From Sphingomonas sp. IBVSS2 (GTDB lineage: Bacteria > Pseudomonadota > Alphaproteobacteria > Sphingomonadales > Sphingomonadaceae): a stretch of DNA of 64,000 nt. Both the position numbers and the translations under genes were made by a program. This document shows, in pieces, positions 1-8,090 of this stretch; the stretch's first letter is position 1, and each line of letters begins with the position of its first letter. The stretch covers positions 807,592 through 871,591 of the forward strand of contig NZ_NFUR01000001.1 in NCBI RefSeq assembly GCF_002127225.1, given 5' to 3'. A model generated the notes under the pieces. That model was not told the origin of the DNA. It saw nothing but the letters and a program-made list of their open reading frames with translations, and searched no databases.

Positions 1-645
1 ATCCGCGTTCACCTTGGCGATCTCGTCGATCTTCTTCTGGTCGCCCAGGCACTGGCGCGCCTTGGCCTCGGGCACGCCGCGCTGCTTCATGAAGTCGATC
101 ATGCCGAGCTGCTCGGCAAAGCCCACCGCGGCCTGGGGCGGCGGCAGCTGCTGGAGCTGCTGGGCGAGCTGCGGGTTGGTCTTCACCAGCTGCTCGGTGC
201 GGGTGAGGAAGCTGTCCTGGTTCTCGAAGAACTGGTCGAGCATGCTGAAGAAGGATTCGTCGGGCACGCACTGGTTGAGCAGCGCGGCGGCGAGGTCGGG
301 CGCGCCGTGGATCAGGAAGTCGCGGAATTCCCAGCTGACCTTGCCGGTCGAGATATAGTTCTTGCGCAGCGGCTCGGGCGCGGTGCGGCCGAACAGCCCG
401 CAATAGGGGCAGTTGCGCGAGCCATATTCCACCAGCTTGATCGGCGCGTTCGGGTTGCCCTGGATATAGCCGCCGTCCTTGGTCTTGCCGATCGTGTCGA
501 CCCAGGCCTTGCCGGCGGGCGCGGTGACGGCGGCGATCGGCGTCGAGGACGTAGCCGGTGCCGAGCTGTTGCCCGTGCCGCCGCCGCCGCAGGAAGCGAG
601 CGCGAACAGCGCGGGAATCAGGGCCAGGGCCAATTTGATACGCAT
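1..645 (-). CDS. DsbA-like thioredoxin-fold lipoprotein, 3' end beyond the window
   Basis: The visible 215 codons start at ATG 645 and run off the left edge with no stop. The N-terminus is a lipoprotein signal with lipobox LASC, so the mature protein is probably anchored in the membrane facing the periplasm. A C79-P-Y-C82 active site follows a YGSRN lead-in, and the rest matches a DsbA fold (thioredoxin_4 type) that would exchange disulfides with envelope substrates. It lies 28 bp downstream of a paralogue with the same layout, so the pair looks like a tandem duplication. In related alphaproteobacteria smc often follows; that gene would lie off the edge, which is inference only. Confidence 0.88.
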   Translation of the reverse strand, partial: MRIKLALALIPALFALASCGGGGTGNSSAPATSSTPIAAVTAPAGKAWVDTIGKTKDGGYIQGNPNAPIKLVEYGSRNCPYCGLFGRTAPEPLRKNYISTGKVSWEFRDFLIHGAPDLAAALLNQCVPDESFFSMLDQFFENQDSFLTRTEQLVKTNPQLAQQLQQLPPPQAAVGFAEQLGMIDFMKQRGVPEAKARQCLGDQKKIDEIAKVNAD

Positions 646-673
646 AGGTCTGCTTTCTCCAGAAATCGCGATG

Positions 674-1399
674 TCAGGCGCCGTTCGCCCACAGCTCGGG
701 CAGCAATCGTTCCCAGCTATAGGCACTTACCTTGCGCCCGTTGACGATGAAAGTGGGCGTGGCCCGCACCTGGTGGACCTTCACCGCGTCGGCATTGGTC
801 TGGGCGATGCGTTCGATCCGCTTGGGATCGGCGAGGCACTGGCGCGCCTTCGCCTCGGGCAGGCCCTGGGTCTTCATGAAGGCGATCAGGCCCAGCGCCT
901 CGGCCAGGCGCGTCGCCATCTGGGGCGGCGGCAGCTTCTGCCAGGCCTCGACCTGCTGGGGCTGGCTCTTGAGCAGCGCGGCGAGCTTGTCCTCGAACTG
1001 GCGCTGATTGGCGTAGATCGCATCGAGCACCGGGAAGAAGCGTGCGGGCGCGACGCATTGGTTGAGCAGCGCCATGGCGAGATCGGGCGCGCCATGGATC
1101 AGGAAGTCGCGATATTCGTAGCTGACCTTGCCGCTCGCGATGAAGTCGCGGCGCAGCGGCGGCACCCCCTCGGCGGCGAATCGCCCGCAGGTGGGGCACC
1201 CGCGCGAGCCATATTCGACCAGCTTCACCGGCGCATCGGGATTGCCCTGGCGAAAGCCGCCCTGCGGCGTGATGGCGACGGTGGCGACCCAGTCCGGCGC
1301 CGCGGCCGGCTTTGCCGCGGGTTTCCGGGCCTGCTGCGCCGATGCGCCGCCCGCCAGCGCCAGCGCCAGCGCGCCGGCGATCAGGAGCCGGGCCCGCAT
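674..1399 (-). CDS. DsbA family thiol:disulfide protein
   Basis: A 241-residue secreted protein with an Ala-rich signal peptide ending near ASAQQ and an active site C68-P-T-C71. The DsbA-like helical domain follows, containing a GAPDLAMALLNQC stretch shared with the next gene downstream. The start at 1399 overlaps the stop of the DUF721 gene (ATGA), so the two are probably translationally coupled. It is likely periplasmic and oxidises or isomerises cysteines. The downstream copy has Pro-Tyr between its cysteines where this one has Pro-Thr, and that dipeptide tunes redox potential in the family, so the copies may differ in activity (inference). Confidence 0.88.
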   Translation of the reverse strand: MRARLLIAGALALALAGGASAQQARKPAAKPAAAPDWVATVAITPQGGFRQGNPDAPVKLVEYGSRGCPTCGRFAAEGVPPLRRDFIASGKVSYEYRDFLIHGAPDLAMALLNQCVAPARFFPVLDAIYANQRQFEDKLAALLKSQPQQVEAWQKLPPPQMATRLAEALGLIAFMKTQGLPEAKARQCLADPKRIERIAQTNADAVKVHQVRATPTFIVNGRKVSAYSWERLLPELWANGA

Positions 1400-1932
1400 C
1401 AGTCGATCCGGCCGATCTTGGGGCGCTCGTCGCTCGCCGCCACGCCGGCGGCCAGCGCCTCGAGCACGGCCTTCAGCTCGGGGTCGCCGATGCCGCGCAG
1501 GCTCTCGCCCATCGCTTCGCTCAGCGGCTTCAGGCTGGGCGGCGGCGCCGCCTTTTCCGGCCGCTTCACTTCGCCGTGGCGCATCGCGAGCCGGGCCACC
1601 GCCGCATAGCCGAAGAAGCGGTTCACCCGCTCGACGATCTCGGGCGCGATGTGCTGCATCGTCGGGGCATGCGCGCCCGCGACGACGAGGTGGAGCACGC
1701 CCTGCTCGCGCTTGCCCTGGGGGAAGCGGATCGATTCGGGCATCGAGACGCGCGCATAGCGCTCGCCGACGATCTCCACCCAGCGGCTGACGATCGAATG
1801 CTGGACGAAGCCGAACTTGCGGAAGGTCGCGCGGCCGACATCGGGCAGCAGCTCGGATACCGGGCGGGCGCGGAGCGCGCGCTGCGGCGCGGGGGCCGGC
1901 TGGCGGGTGGTGGCGCGGGGGGGCTTCGTCAT
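1399..1932 (-). CDS. DUF721 (DciA-like) protein
   Basis: A 177-residue soluble protein. The N-terminal region reads VSELLPDVGRATFRKFGF and the central part contains VSRWVEIVGERYA, the typical DUF721 core, followed by a Pro-rich linker and a helical tail. DUF721 includes DciA, a loader or partner of the replicative helicase DnaB in bacteria that lack DnaC; whether this copy has that job is inference. ATG 1932 was chosen because it opens the conserved domain and lies 27 bp from divergent mutY, giving a compact shared promoter region. The stop overlaps the dsbA start. The same neighbourhood is common in alphaproteobacteria. Confidence 0.8.
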   Translation of the reverse strand: MTKPPRATTRQPAPAPQRALRARPVSELLPDVGRATFRKFGFVQHSIVSRWVEIVGERYARVSMPESIRFPQGKREQGVLHLVVAGAHAPTMQHIAPEIVERVNRFFGYAAVARLAMRHGEVKRPEKAAPPPSLKPLSEAMGESLRGIGDPELKAVLEALAAGVAASDERPKIGRID

Positions 1933-1959
1933 TTCCGCCAACCCATGCCATAGGGGCAT

Positions 1960-3015
1960 GTGCCCGACAACGCCCCTCGCGCAATCGCCTCCGCGCTGCT
2001 CCACTGGTACGACCGCAATGCCCGCGACCTGCCCTGGCGCGCGCGGCCCGGCGCCAATGCGCCCGATCCCTATCGCGTCTGGCTGTCGGAAGTGATGCTG
2101 CAGCAGACCCAGGTCGCCAGCGTCATCCCCTATTTCGACAAGTTCACCGCGCGCTGGCCGAGCGTAGAAGCGCTGGCCGCGGCCGAGGACGCCGATCTGA
2201 TGGCCGCCTGGGCGGGGCTCGGCTATTATGCGCGGGCCCGCAACCTGCTCGCCTGCGCCCGCGAAGTGGCGCGACGCGGCGGCTTCCCCGACAGCGAATC
2301 GGGCCTGCGCGAACTGCCCGGGGTGGGCGGCTACACCGCGGCGGCGATCGCGGCGATCGCGTTCGGCCGGCGCGCGGTGGTGGTCGACGCCAATGTCGAG
2401 CGCGTCGTGGCGCGGCTGTTCGCGGTGGAGGAGGTGCTGCCCGGTGCCAGGGCCAGGATCTATGCGCTCACCGATTCGGTCACGCCCGATCTGCGTTCGG
2501 GCGATTTCGCCCAGGCGATGATGGACCTGGGCAGCGGGATCTGCACCGCCCGCTCTCCGCGCTGCCTGCTTTGTCCCCTGCGCGAGCATTGCGCCGGATT
2601 CGCGCGCGGGGCGCCCGAGCGTTTCCCGGTCAAGCCCGCCAAGCCGGCCAAGCCCCGGCGCCACGGCACGATGTTCTGGCTCGAGCGGGAGGGGCAGGTG
2701 CTGCTCGTCCGCCGCCCGGGCAAGGGGCTGCTCGGCGGCATGCGCGCATTGCCGACCGGGCCCTGGGCCGATTCGCCGCCGGGCCTGGACGGCGCGCCGG
2801 CTCCGGCCGCATGGCGCCTGCTCGACGAGCGGGTCGGCCATGGCTTCACCCATTTCAACCTCGACGTCGGACTTGCGGCTGCAACGATCCCGTCGCATGC
2901 AGGCGCCGCCGTCGCCGGCGAATGGTGGCCGATCGCCGATCTGGAATCGGCCGGATTGCCCACCGTCTTCGCCAAGGCGGCACGGACATTCAGGAGGCGG
3001 CTATGCGCGGATTGA
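1960..3015 (+). CDS. mutY: A/G-specific adenine glycosylase MutY
   Basis: 351 residues. MutY removes adenine mispaired with 8-oxoguanine in the GO base-excision repair system. Visible signatures are the catalytic Glu44 in SEVMLQQTQV, a helix-hairpin-helix LPGVGGYTAAAI at about 119-130, catalytic Asp143 in VVDANV, and the 4Fe-4S ligands Cys195, Cys202, Cys205 and Cys211 with C-x6-C-x2-C-x5-C spacing. The C-terminal 110 residues form the NUDIX-like domain that recognises 8-oxoG. It is divergent from the DUF721 gene, and its last 13 bases overlap the start of the next gene, so they are probably co-transcribed. Confidence 0.97.
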   Translation: MPDNAPRAIASALLHWYDRNARDLPWRARPGANAPDPYRVWLSEVMLQQTQVASVIPYFDKFTARWPSVEALAAAEDADLMAAWAGLGYYARARNLLACAREVARRGGFPDSESGLRELPGVGGYTAAAIAAIAFGRRAVVVDANVERVVARLFAVEEVLPGARARIYALTDSVTPDLRSGDFAQAMMDLGSGICTARSPRCLLCPLREHCAGFARGAPERFPVKPAKPAKPRRHGTMFWLEREGQVLLVRRPGKGLLGGMRALPTGPWADSPPGLDGAPAPAAWRLLDERVGHGFTHFNLDVGLAAATIPSHAGAAVAGEWWPIADLESAGLPTVFAKAARTFRRRLCAD

Positions 3016-4286
3016 TCGGTTTCGGCTTTGGCTTGGCAGTGCTGGCGTCGCCGGCTTTCGCGCAGACCGCGCCCAAGCCGCCCGCCGTGCCCAATGTCGC
3101 GGCCGAGACCGCGCTCGCCAAGCGCTACGTCGCCGAAGGCAAGGTGCCCGGCATCGTCATCCTCGCCGGCCGTCCGGACGGCACGGTCACCGTGGTCAGC
3201 GAAGGCCGGGTCGCCGACGAGGCGACGGCACACACAGCGGATCGCGACAGCCTGTGGCGGGTCTATTCGATGACCAAGCCGATCACCGGCATCGCCGCGA
3301 TGATCCTGATCGAGGAAGGCAAGCTCAAGCTGGACCAGCCGATCAGCGACTTCATCCCGGCGTTCAAGAACATGAAGGTGCTGGTCGATCCGGCCAAGGA
3401 CCTGACCAGCCGCCCGGCGACCAGGCCGATCACGGTGCGCAACCTGCTCACCCACACCGCCGGCCTGGGCTATAACATCATCACCAAGGGGCCGCTGCTC
3501 GACGAGTACAACAAGCTCGGCATCAACCCGGCCCAGGTGAACGCGCAGATGGAAGTCCAGATGGCGGCGCTCCGCCCGGGCAGCCTCGAGGAATTCGCCA
3601 ACCGCACCGCCTCGCTGCCGCTGATCGCCGAGCCCGGCGCCAAGTGGAGCTATTCGATCAGCCTCGACATCCTCGGCCGGGTGATCGAGGTCGCCAGCGG
3701 CATGCCGTTCGATCAGTTCGTCAACACGCGCATCTTCAAGCCGCTCAAGATGGAGCAGAGCTACTGGACGGTGCCGGCGGACAAGGTGGGCAATTTCGCC
3801 AGCAACTATGTCTTCATGGGCACCACCCGCGTGCCCGCCGATCCGGCGGCGACGTCGATCTATCTGAAGAAGCCCGAATTCCCCTATGGCGGCGCCGGCC
3901 TGGTCATGTCCGCCCGCAATTATGACCGCTTCCTCCACATGCTGCTGAACCGCGGCGAGCTGGACGGCGCCCGTATCCTCAAGCCCGAGACGGTGGCCGT
4001 CGCCATGTCGAACCTGCTTCCGGCGGGCGCCGACACGTCGATCCTCAACGAGACCGCGAAGGACACCGGCGCCCAGATGGGCTTCGGCGCCGGCGGCTCG
4101 GTCTATCTCGGCGACGTCCCGGGCGGCCCGGGCAAGGGCACGTTCGGCTGGGGCGGCGCTGCCGGCACGATCGCCTGGGTGGATCCGGTGCACAAGGTGC
4201 GCGGCGTGGGGATGATCAACCTGTTCGGCGATACGCCGCTGAAGCGCGAAGTCTCCAAGGCGATCTACGCCGATCTCGCCAAGTGA
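3003..4286 (+). CDS. Serine hydrolase, beta-lactamase class C family
   Basis: 427 residues with a signal peptide cut near AFAQ, so probably periplasmic. The class C serine hydrolase layout is clear: nucleophile motif S89-M-T-K92, an HTAGLGY block, Tyr217 in WSYSIS as the second-motif Tyr, and a C-terminal GWGGAAGT block in place of the KTG box. Members include esterases, D-aminopeptidases and penicillin-binding-like enzymes, and the substrate cannot be read from sequence. ATG 3003 lies inside the end of mutY (13-base overlap), and the stop overlaps the nudC GTG start. It is unlikely to be a true beta-lactamase, as the motif set resembles the esterase-like branch. Confidence 0.9.
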   Translation: MRGLIGFGFGLAVLASPAFAQTAPKPPAVPNVAAETALAKRYVAEGKVPGIVILAGRPDGTVTVVSEGRVADEATAHTADRDSLWRVYSMTKPITGIAAMILIEEGKLKLDQPISDFIPAFKNMKVLVDPAKDLTSRPATRPITVRNLLTHTAGLGYNIITKGPLLDEYNKLGINPAQVNAQMEVQMAALRPGSLEEFANRTASLPLIAEPGAKWSYSISLDILGRVIEVASGMPFDQFVNTRIFKPLKMEQSYWTVPADKVGNFASNYVFMGTTRVPADPAATSIYLKKPEFPYGGAGLVMSARNYDRFLHMLLNRGELDGARILKPETVAVAMSNLLPAGADTSILNETAKDTGAQMGFGAGGSVYLGDVPGGPGKGTFGWGGAAGTIAWVDPVHKVRGVGMINLFGDTPLKREVSKAIYADLAK

Positions 4287-5155
4287 CGCGCGCGCCCGGC
4301 TTCACCGGCGGCACGCTCGATCGTGCCGATCGGGTTCGCCACGAGCCGGAACTGCTCGCCGCCGCGCTGGCGGATCCGGGCGCGCGCCTGCTGGTGCTCG
4401 ACGGGCTCGATCCGGTGCTCGACGAGGAGGGGCGGCTGACCTGGACGGACCTGGCGGAGGCGCCGGGCGCGCTGCTGTTCCTCGGCCATGACCAGGGCGT
4501 GCCCCGTTTCGTCTCGGCGCTGCCCGACGGGATGCCGGTGCCGATGGGCCGTTCGCCGGCGATGTTTGCGCTGCTCGATCGCTTCGCCGCGCCCGATGCC
4601 GCCAACTATGCCTCGGCGCGGGGACTCGTCTTCTGGCATGGCCGCAACCGCTTCTGCGCCAATTGCGGCGCATCCACCCGCATCACCCATGCCGGCTGGG
4701 CGCGGCACTGCCCCGCATGCGGCGCCGAGCATTTCCCGCGCGTCGAGCCGGTGGTGATCATGCTCGCCGAGCATGGCGACCGCGCGCTGCTCGGCCGCCA
4801 GCCGAGCTGGCCGCCGGGCCGCTATTCGGCGCTGGCCGGCTTCCTGGAAGTGGGCGAGGCGATCGAGGAAGCGGTGCGCCGCGAGACGTTCGAGGAAGCG
4901 GGGATCCGGCTGGGCGCGGTCCGCTATGTCGCCAGCCAGCCCTGGCCCTTCCCGGCATCGCTGATGGTCGCCTGTATCGGCGAGGCGCTGAACGACGACA
5001 TCCGCGTCGATGCGAACGAGCTCGAGGATGCCCGCTGGTTCACCCGCGCGGAAGCGGCGCTGGTGCTGGCCCGCGACCCTGCCGCGCCGTTCCTGGGCCC
5101 GCCGCCCTATGCGATCGCCCATACGCTGCTGACGGCCTGGGTGGAGGGGGGCTAG
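4283..5155 (+). CDS. nudC: NAD(+) diphosphatase NudC
   Basis: 290 residues starting at GTG 4283, which overlaps the upstream TGA (GTGA). NudC hydrolyses NAD(H) to NMN(H) and AMP, and in bacteria it also removes NAD caps from RNA. A zinc ribbon is formed by Cys125/Cys128 and Cys143/Cys146. The Nudix box spans about 186-208 (G-x5-E-x7-RE-x2-EE-x-G), and the subfamily tag SQPWPFPAS lies at 218-226. The N-terminal domain is about 110 residues, as in family members. It is the last gene of a mutY-hydrolase-nudC run and is followed by a palindrome before the convergent membrane-protein gene. Confidence 0.96.
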   Translation: MTRAPGFTGGTLDRADRVRHEPELLAAALADPGARLLVLDGLDPVLDEEGRLTWTDLAEAPGALLFLGHDQGVPRFVSALPDGMPVPMGRSPAMFALLDRFAAPDAANYASARGLVFWHGRNRFCANCGASTRITHAGWARHCPACGAEHFPRVEPVVIMLAEHGDRALLGRQPSWPPGRYSALAGFLEVGEAIEEAVRRETFEEAGIRLGAVRYVASQPWPFPASLMVACIGEALNDDIRVDANELEDARWFTRAEAALVLARDPAAPFLGPPPYAIAHTLLTAWVEGG

Positions 5156-5168
5156 TATCCCCCTCTTC

Positions 5169-5189
5169 CCCCTCCCTTGCAGGGAGGGG
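5169..5189. terminator. Palindrome between convergent genes
   Basis: A 9-bp perfect stem, CCCCTCCCT / AGGGAGGGG, with a 3-base loop lies between the nudC stop and the convergent membrane-protein stop. It probably ends transcription in both directions, although there is no clean T-run. It also resembles other G/C-rich palindromes scattered through this window. Confidence 0.5.
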
Positions 5190-5206
5190 AGTTTCGGCGG
5201 CGCGCC

Positions 5207-5713
5207 TCAATCCTCCTCCACCGGCCGGGTCGCCCAGCTCGCGTGCAGGGTCGGCACGGTGAGGTAGAGCACGAACAGCATATAGGCGAAATAGGCGAGC
5301 TGCCCCATCAGCGCCTCGCGGCTCCAATGGTCGAGCAGCGCCAGGCCGAGCATCAGCCAGATGCCGAGGAAGGTCGCGAAGCTCACCGTCGCGAAGCCGA
5401 CCAGGAAGGCGCGCTGGCGCAGCTGCCGGTCGAACTCGTCGACCAGCCTGGGGCCGCCCCAGGGCTTGATCGGCCCGAAGATCGGCAGGAACGTGCCCAG
5501 CACGAATCCCGCCGTGATCAGGGCATAGCCCGGATGCATCCCTTCGGGCCGCGCCAACCCCCAGGCCCAGCCGCCCACGGCCAGAACGAGCGCGAGGATG
5601 GGGATCCAGCGCAGGTGCCGCCGGCGCACCTCGGCCCTGGCGAGGGCGGGGATGCCGGTGCGGTCGGCGGCGGCGTCGAGCCGGGAGAACAGGCGCTGGT
5701 TGAAACGGGACAT
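5207..5713 (-). CDS. Four-helix membrane protein of unknown function
   Basis: 168 residues with four predicted membrane segments, at about 31-50, 60-80, 105-125 and 132-155. A basic Arg-rich N-terminus precedes the first segment. I do not recognise the family. ATG 5713 was chosen because GGAGG sits 5 bases before it; the in-frame ATG at 5731 overlaps the upstream stop but lacks such a site. It is downstream of, and nearly contiguous with, an XRE regulator gene. That pairing of a small regulator with an integral membrane partner recurs in proteobacteria, and the regulator may control both genes through the operator at 5993-6010. Confidence 0.75.
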   Translation of the reverse strand: MSRFNQRLFSRLDAAADRTGIPALARAEVRRRHLRWIPILALVLAVGGWAWGLARPEGMHPGYALITAGFVLGTFLPIFGPIKPWGGPRLVDEFDRQLRQRAFLVGFATVSFATFLGIWLMLGLALLDHWSREALMGQLAYFAYMLFVLYLTVPTLHASWATRPVEED

Positions 5714-5727
5714 GTCGGCCTCCGGGA

Positions 5728-5970
5728 TCATTCGGCCGCGCGGCGCAGCGCCGACGCGACCGATTCGAAAGGAGTGAAGGAGAAGAGCAGCTCGACCGGT
5801 GCGTCGAACACCGCGGCGAGCTTCATGCCGAGCTCCAGGCTGGGGCTGTAGTCGCCGCGCTCGAGATAGCCGATCGTCTGGGGATTCACTCCCACGGCTT
5901 CGGCAAGCGCGCGCCGGCTCATCCCGCGTTCGGCACGGAACAGGGCAATGCGGTTGTGTATCTGCGGCAA
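5728..5970 (-). CDS. Small XRE-family HTH regulator
   Basis: About 80 residues and essentially only a helix-turn-helix DNA-binding domain: NRIALFRAERGMSRRALAEA then VGVNPQTIGYLERGDYSPSL. The start is uncertain. A GTG at 6006 opens the same frame, but it lies inside the palindrome and the predicted -10 box, so the TTG at 5970 (reading MPQIHNRI) is more plausible. Neither has a clear ribosome site, which suggests a short-leader or leaderless transcript. The downstream membrane-protein gene is probably co-transcribed. Autoregulation through the palindrome is inferred from position. Confidence 0.75.
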   Translation of the reverse strand: MPQIHNRIALFRAERGMSRRALAEAVGVNPQTIGYLERGDYSPSLELGMKLAAVFDAPVELLFSFTPFESVASALRRAAE

Positions 5971-5992
5971 TTTGACGACTCGGATGATGATA

Positions 5993-6028
5993 TGTTGTCT
6001 ATACACAACAAATCATCGCGTGAGTCAA
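5993..6028 (-). promoter_or_regulatory. Promoter with overlapping palindromic operator for the XRE operon
   Basis: An 18-bp near-perfect palindrome at 5993-6010 has arms TGTTGT and ACAACA around a central TATA. Read on the minus strand, TTGACT (6023-6028) and TATAGA (5998-6003) make a -35/-10 pair with a 19-base spacer; TGTATA at 17 bases is the alternative -10. The palindrome covers the -10 box, the classic arrangement for repression by an XRE protein. Spacing and symmetry are seen; binding is inferred. Confidence 0.6.
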
Positions 6029-6114
6029 GCGAGCGCCATCGCGCTGAGAACCGCGTTCCGGTGGTGACCCGGTTGCCGTCGATGGTTGCCAGGTTGGCGC
6101 TTCCTATTCTCCGG

Positions 6115-6252
6115 CGTCATCCCCGCGAAGGCGGGGGCCAGGGCCAGGAACAATGGTCGCGAGGCGTGCCTCTCCGGCTCCGGCAACCCGGCGCATGATT
6201 GCTTCGATTGTTCCATGCTACCCTGGATCCCCGCCTTCGCGGGGATGCCAGG
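6115..6252. repeat. Paired palindromic repeats (REP-like)
   Basis: One unit at 6115-6136 begins CGTCATCCCCGCGAAGGC. A second, inverted unit at 6222-6252 has arms CCTGGATCCCCGC / GCGGGGATgCCAGG around CTTC. Between them, copies of GGAACAAT and ATTGTTCC also face each other, so the whole interval could fold as one structure. The same CGTCATCCC..GGGATGACG theme recurs at 27256-27336, 38439-38468, 53931-54011 and 56615-56644. It fills the gap between the XRE operon and the end of pheA. Confidence 0.75.
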
Positions 6253-6274
6253 TCTGCTGGTTGAGGCGTGTTCG

Positions 6275-7177
6275 CTAGGCCCGCTCGCGCGCCTGGGCAT
6301 AGGTGCCGAGCACGCGCATCCACTTGGTGTGGAATTTCAGCTCCTCCAGCGCGCGGGCGACCGGTGCCTCGTCGGGGCTGCCGACGATGTCGGCATAGAA
6401 TTCGGTCGCCGCGAAGCTGCCGCCGCGCTGGTAGCTTTCCAGCTTGGTCATGTTGACGCCGTTGGTCGCGAAGCCGCCCAGCGCCTTGTAGAGCGCGGCA
6501 GGGACGTTCTTCACTTCGAAGACGAAGGTGGTCATGAACGGGGCCGCCGCTTCCCCGGCTCCGTCGGCGGCCAGCGGCTCGCGCGCCAGGATCACGAAAC
6601 GCGTCATGTTGTGCTCGGCATCGGCGATGTCGGCGCCCAGCGTCTGCAGGTCGTAGAGCGCGGCGGCGCCCGGGGGCGCCAGCGCGGCGACCGCCGGATC
6701 GCCGGCCTCCGCCACCATCGCGGCGGCGCCGGCGGTATCGGGATAGGCGAGCGGCTGGATGCCCTGGGCCTTCAGCCAGTGGCGGCACTGGCCGAGTGCC
6801 TGGGGATGGCTCATCGCCTGGCGCACGCCTTCGACCGGGCCCAGCCCCATCAGGGCGTAGCGGATCGGCAGGAAATGCTCGCCGATGATCGACAGGCCCG
6901 ATTCGGGCAGCAGGAAATGGATGTCGGCGACGCGGCCGTGCAGCGAATTCTCGATCGGGATCATCGCGCAGCCGGCCCGGCCTTCCTTCACGGCGTCGAT
7001 CGCATCCTCGAACGAGAAGCAGGGGAGCGGCAGCCCGTCGGGAAAGCATTCCCGCACCGCGATATGCGAATTGGCGCCGGGCGCGCCCTGAAAGGCGACG
7101 GCCCGCACGGGGGTCTTGGCGGCTGCCTCGGTCATCTCCGCGACGAGCTTTCTCGCCGGGCTCGCGAAATTCTCCAT
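6275..7177 (-). CDS. pheA: Prephenate dehydratase
   Basis: 300 residues, a stand-alone monofunctional enzyme with no chorismate mutase domain. It converts prephenate to phenylpyruvate in phenylalanine synthesis. The catalytic domain begins at AVAFQGAPGANSH, contains IPIENSLHGRV, and ends with the TRF catalytic motif in HNMTRFVIL. A C-terminal ACT domain from about 215 (TTFVFEVKNVPAALYKAL, then NMTKLESYQ) is the usual site of phenylalanine feedback. It is divergent from the cytochrome c gene. Its 3' side abuts REP-like palindromes that may protect the mRNA end (inference). Confidence 0.96.
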   Translation of the reverse strand: MENFASPARKLVAEMTEAAAKTPVRAVAFQGAPGANSHIAVRECFPDGLPLPCFSFEDAIDAVKEGRAGCAMIPIENSLHGRVADIHFLLPESGLSIIGEHFLPIRYALMGLGPVEGVRQAMSHPQALGQCRHWLKAQGIQPLAYPDTAGAAAMVAEAGDPAVAALAPPGAAALYDLQTLGADIADAEHNMTRFVILAREPLAADGAGEAAAPFMTTFVFEVKNVPAALYKALGGFATNGVNMTKLESYQRGGSFAATEFYADIVGSPDEAPVARALEELKFHTKWMRVLGTYAQARERA

Positions 7178-7279
7178 AACGGCCGGGCGCTAGCCGCCGA
7201 GCCTCGCACTCGCAAGCCCCGCTTGCTTTAGTTGCGGTGCCGGTTTTAAAGGAACGCAATTTTTCCGCAGGGGCATTTC

Positions 7280-7957
7280 ATGGACAATCGCTTCAATACG
7301 ATCGCGGGCTGGGCACTTGCGGGCGGCATTGCCGCGCTCGGGCTTTCGATCGCTGGGGGAATGCTGTTCCATGGCGAGCGTCCCGAGCACATGGGCTATG
7401 TGATCGAGGGCGTCGAGGAAGCCGGCGATAGCGGCGCGGCGGTGGTCGAGCCGATCGCGGTGCGCCTGGCCAAGGCCGATGCCGCCAAGGGCGAGGCCTC
7501 GTTCAAGAAGTGCATGGCCTGCCACACGATCAACCAGGGCGGCGCCAACGGCATCGGCCCGAACCTCTACGGCACGATGGGCGAGGGCATTGCCCAGGGC
7601 AAGGCGGGCTTCGCCTTCTCCGACGCACTCAAGGCGGTGGGCGGCAGCTGGGACTTCGACAAGATGGACGCGTGGCTGTCCAACCCGCGCAAGTTCGCCT
7701 CGGGCACCAAGATGACCTTTGCGGGCATCGCGGACGGCCAGGAGCGCGCCAACGTGATCGCCTATCTCAACGCCCAGGGCTCGAACCTGCCGCTGCCGGC
7801 CGCTCCCGCCGCCGGCGCCGCGCCGGCCCCGGCCGAGGGCAATGCGACCGACGATCATGCCGCGGGCGGCAACCTCTCGAACGCAGCGGCCCCGGCCGAG
7901 GGTGCGCCTGCCAAGGATTCGGGCGCCAAGGCGCCGGCGGAGAAGAAGGGCGCCTGA
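7280..7957 (+). CDS. cycM: Membrane-anchored c-type cytochrome (CycM/c552 type)
   Basis: 225 residues. An uncleaved N-terminal membrane helix (about 8-30) anchors a periplasmic class I cytochrome c. Heme attachment is C78-M-A-C81-H82, and the axial Met is M145 in GTKMTFAG. Such proteins pass electrons from the bc1 complex to terminal oxidases in alphaproteobacteria. After the heme domain comes a tail of about 60 residues rich in Ala and Pro, ending Lys-rich, which is probably disordered. The symbol follows the domain layout and is less certain than the family. A strong hairpin terminator follows. Confidence 0.88.
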   Translation: MDNRFNTIAGWALAGGIAALGLSIAGGMLFHGERPEHMGYVIEGVEEAGDSGAAVVEPIAVRLAKADAAKGEASFKKCMACHTINQGGANGIGPNLYGTMGEGIAQGKAGFAFSDALKAVGGSWDFDKMDAWLSNPRKFASGTKMTFAGIADGQERANVIAYLNAQGSNLPLPAAPAAGAAPAPAEGNATDDHAAGGNLSNAAAPAEGAPAKDSGAKAPAEKKGA

Positions 7958-7985
7958 GGGCGCGCCGCACGAATCGAATGCACGG

Positions 7986-8019
7986 GGCGTCGCGGATTCT
8001 TCCGCGGCGCCTTTTCTTT
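7986..8019 (+). terminator. Rho-independent terminator of the cytochrome gene
   Basis: An 11-bp stem (7986-7996 with 8001-8011, one G-T pair) closes a 4-base loop and is followed by CTTTTCTTTC. It lies 28 bases after the cytochrome stop. Confidence 0.85.
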
Positions 8020-8090
8020 CCCGGCCGGATGACGCGGCGGCCTGCGCGCCGGTGCTGGACGGGTTCGGCCCGGCCTGGCTAGGGAGGGCG

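Noticed and set aside
3003..4286. Antibiotic-resistance beta-lactamase
   Set aside because: The motif set lacks a KTG box and resembles the esterase-like branch of the class C fold; context is housekeeping.
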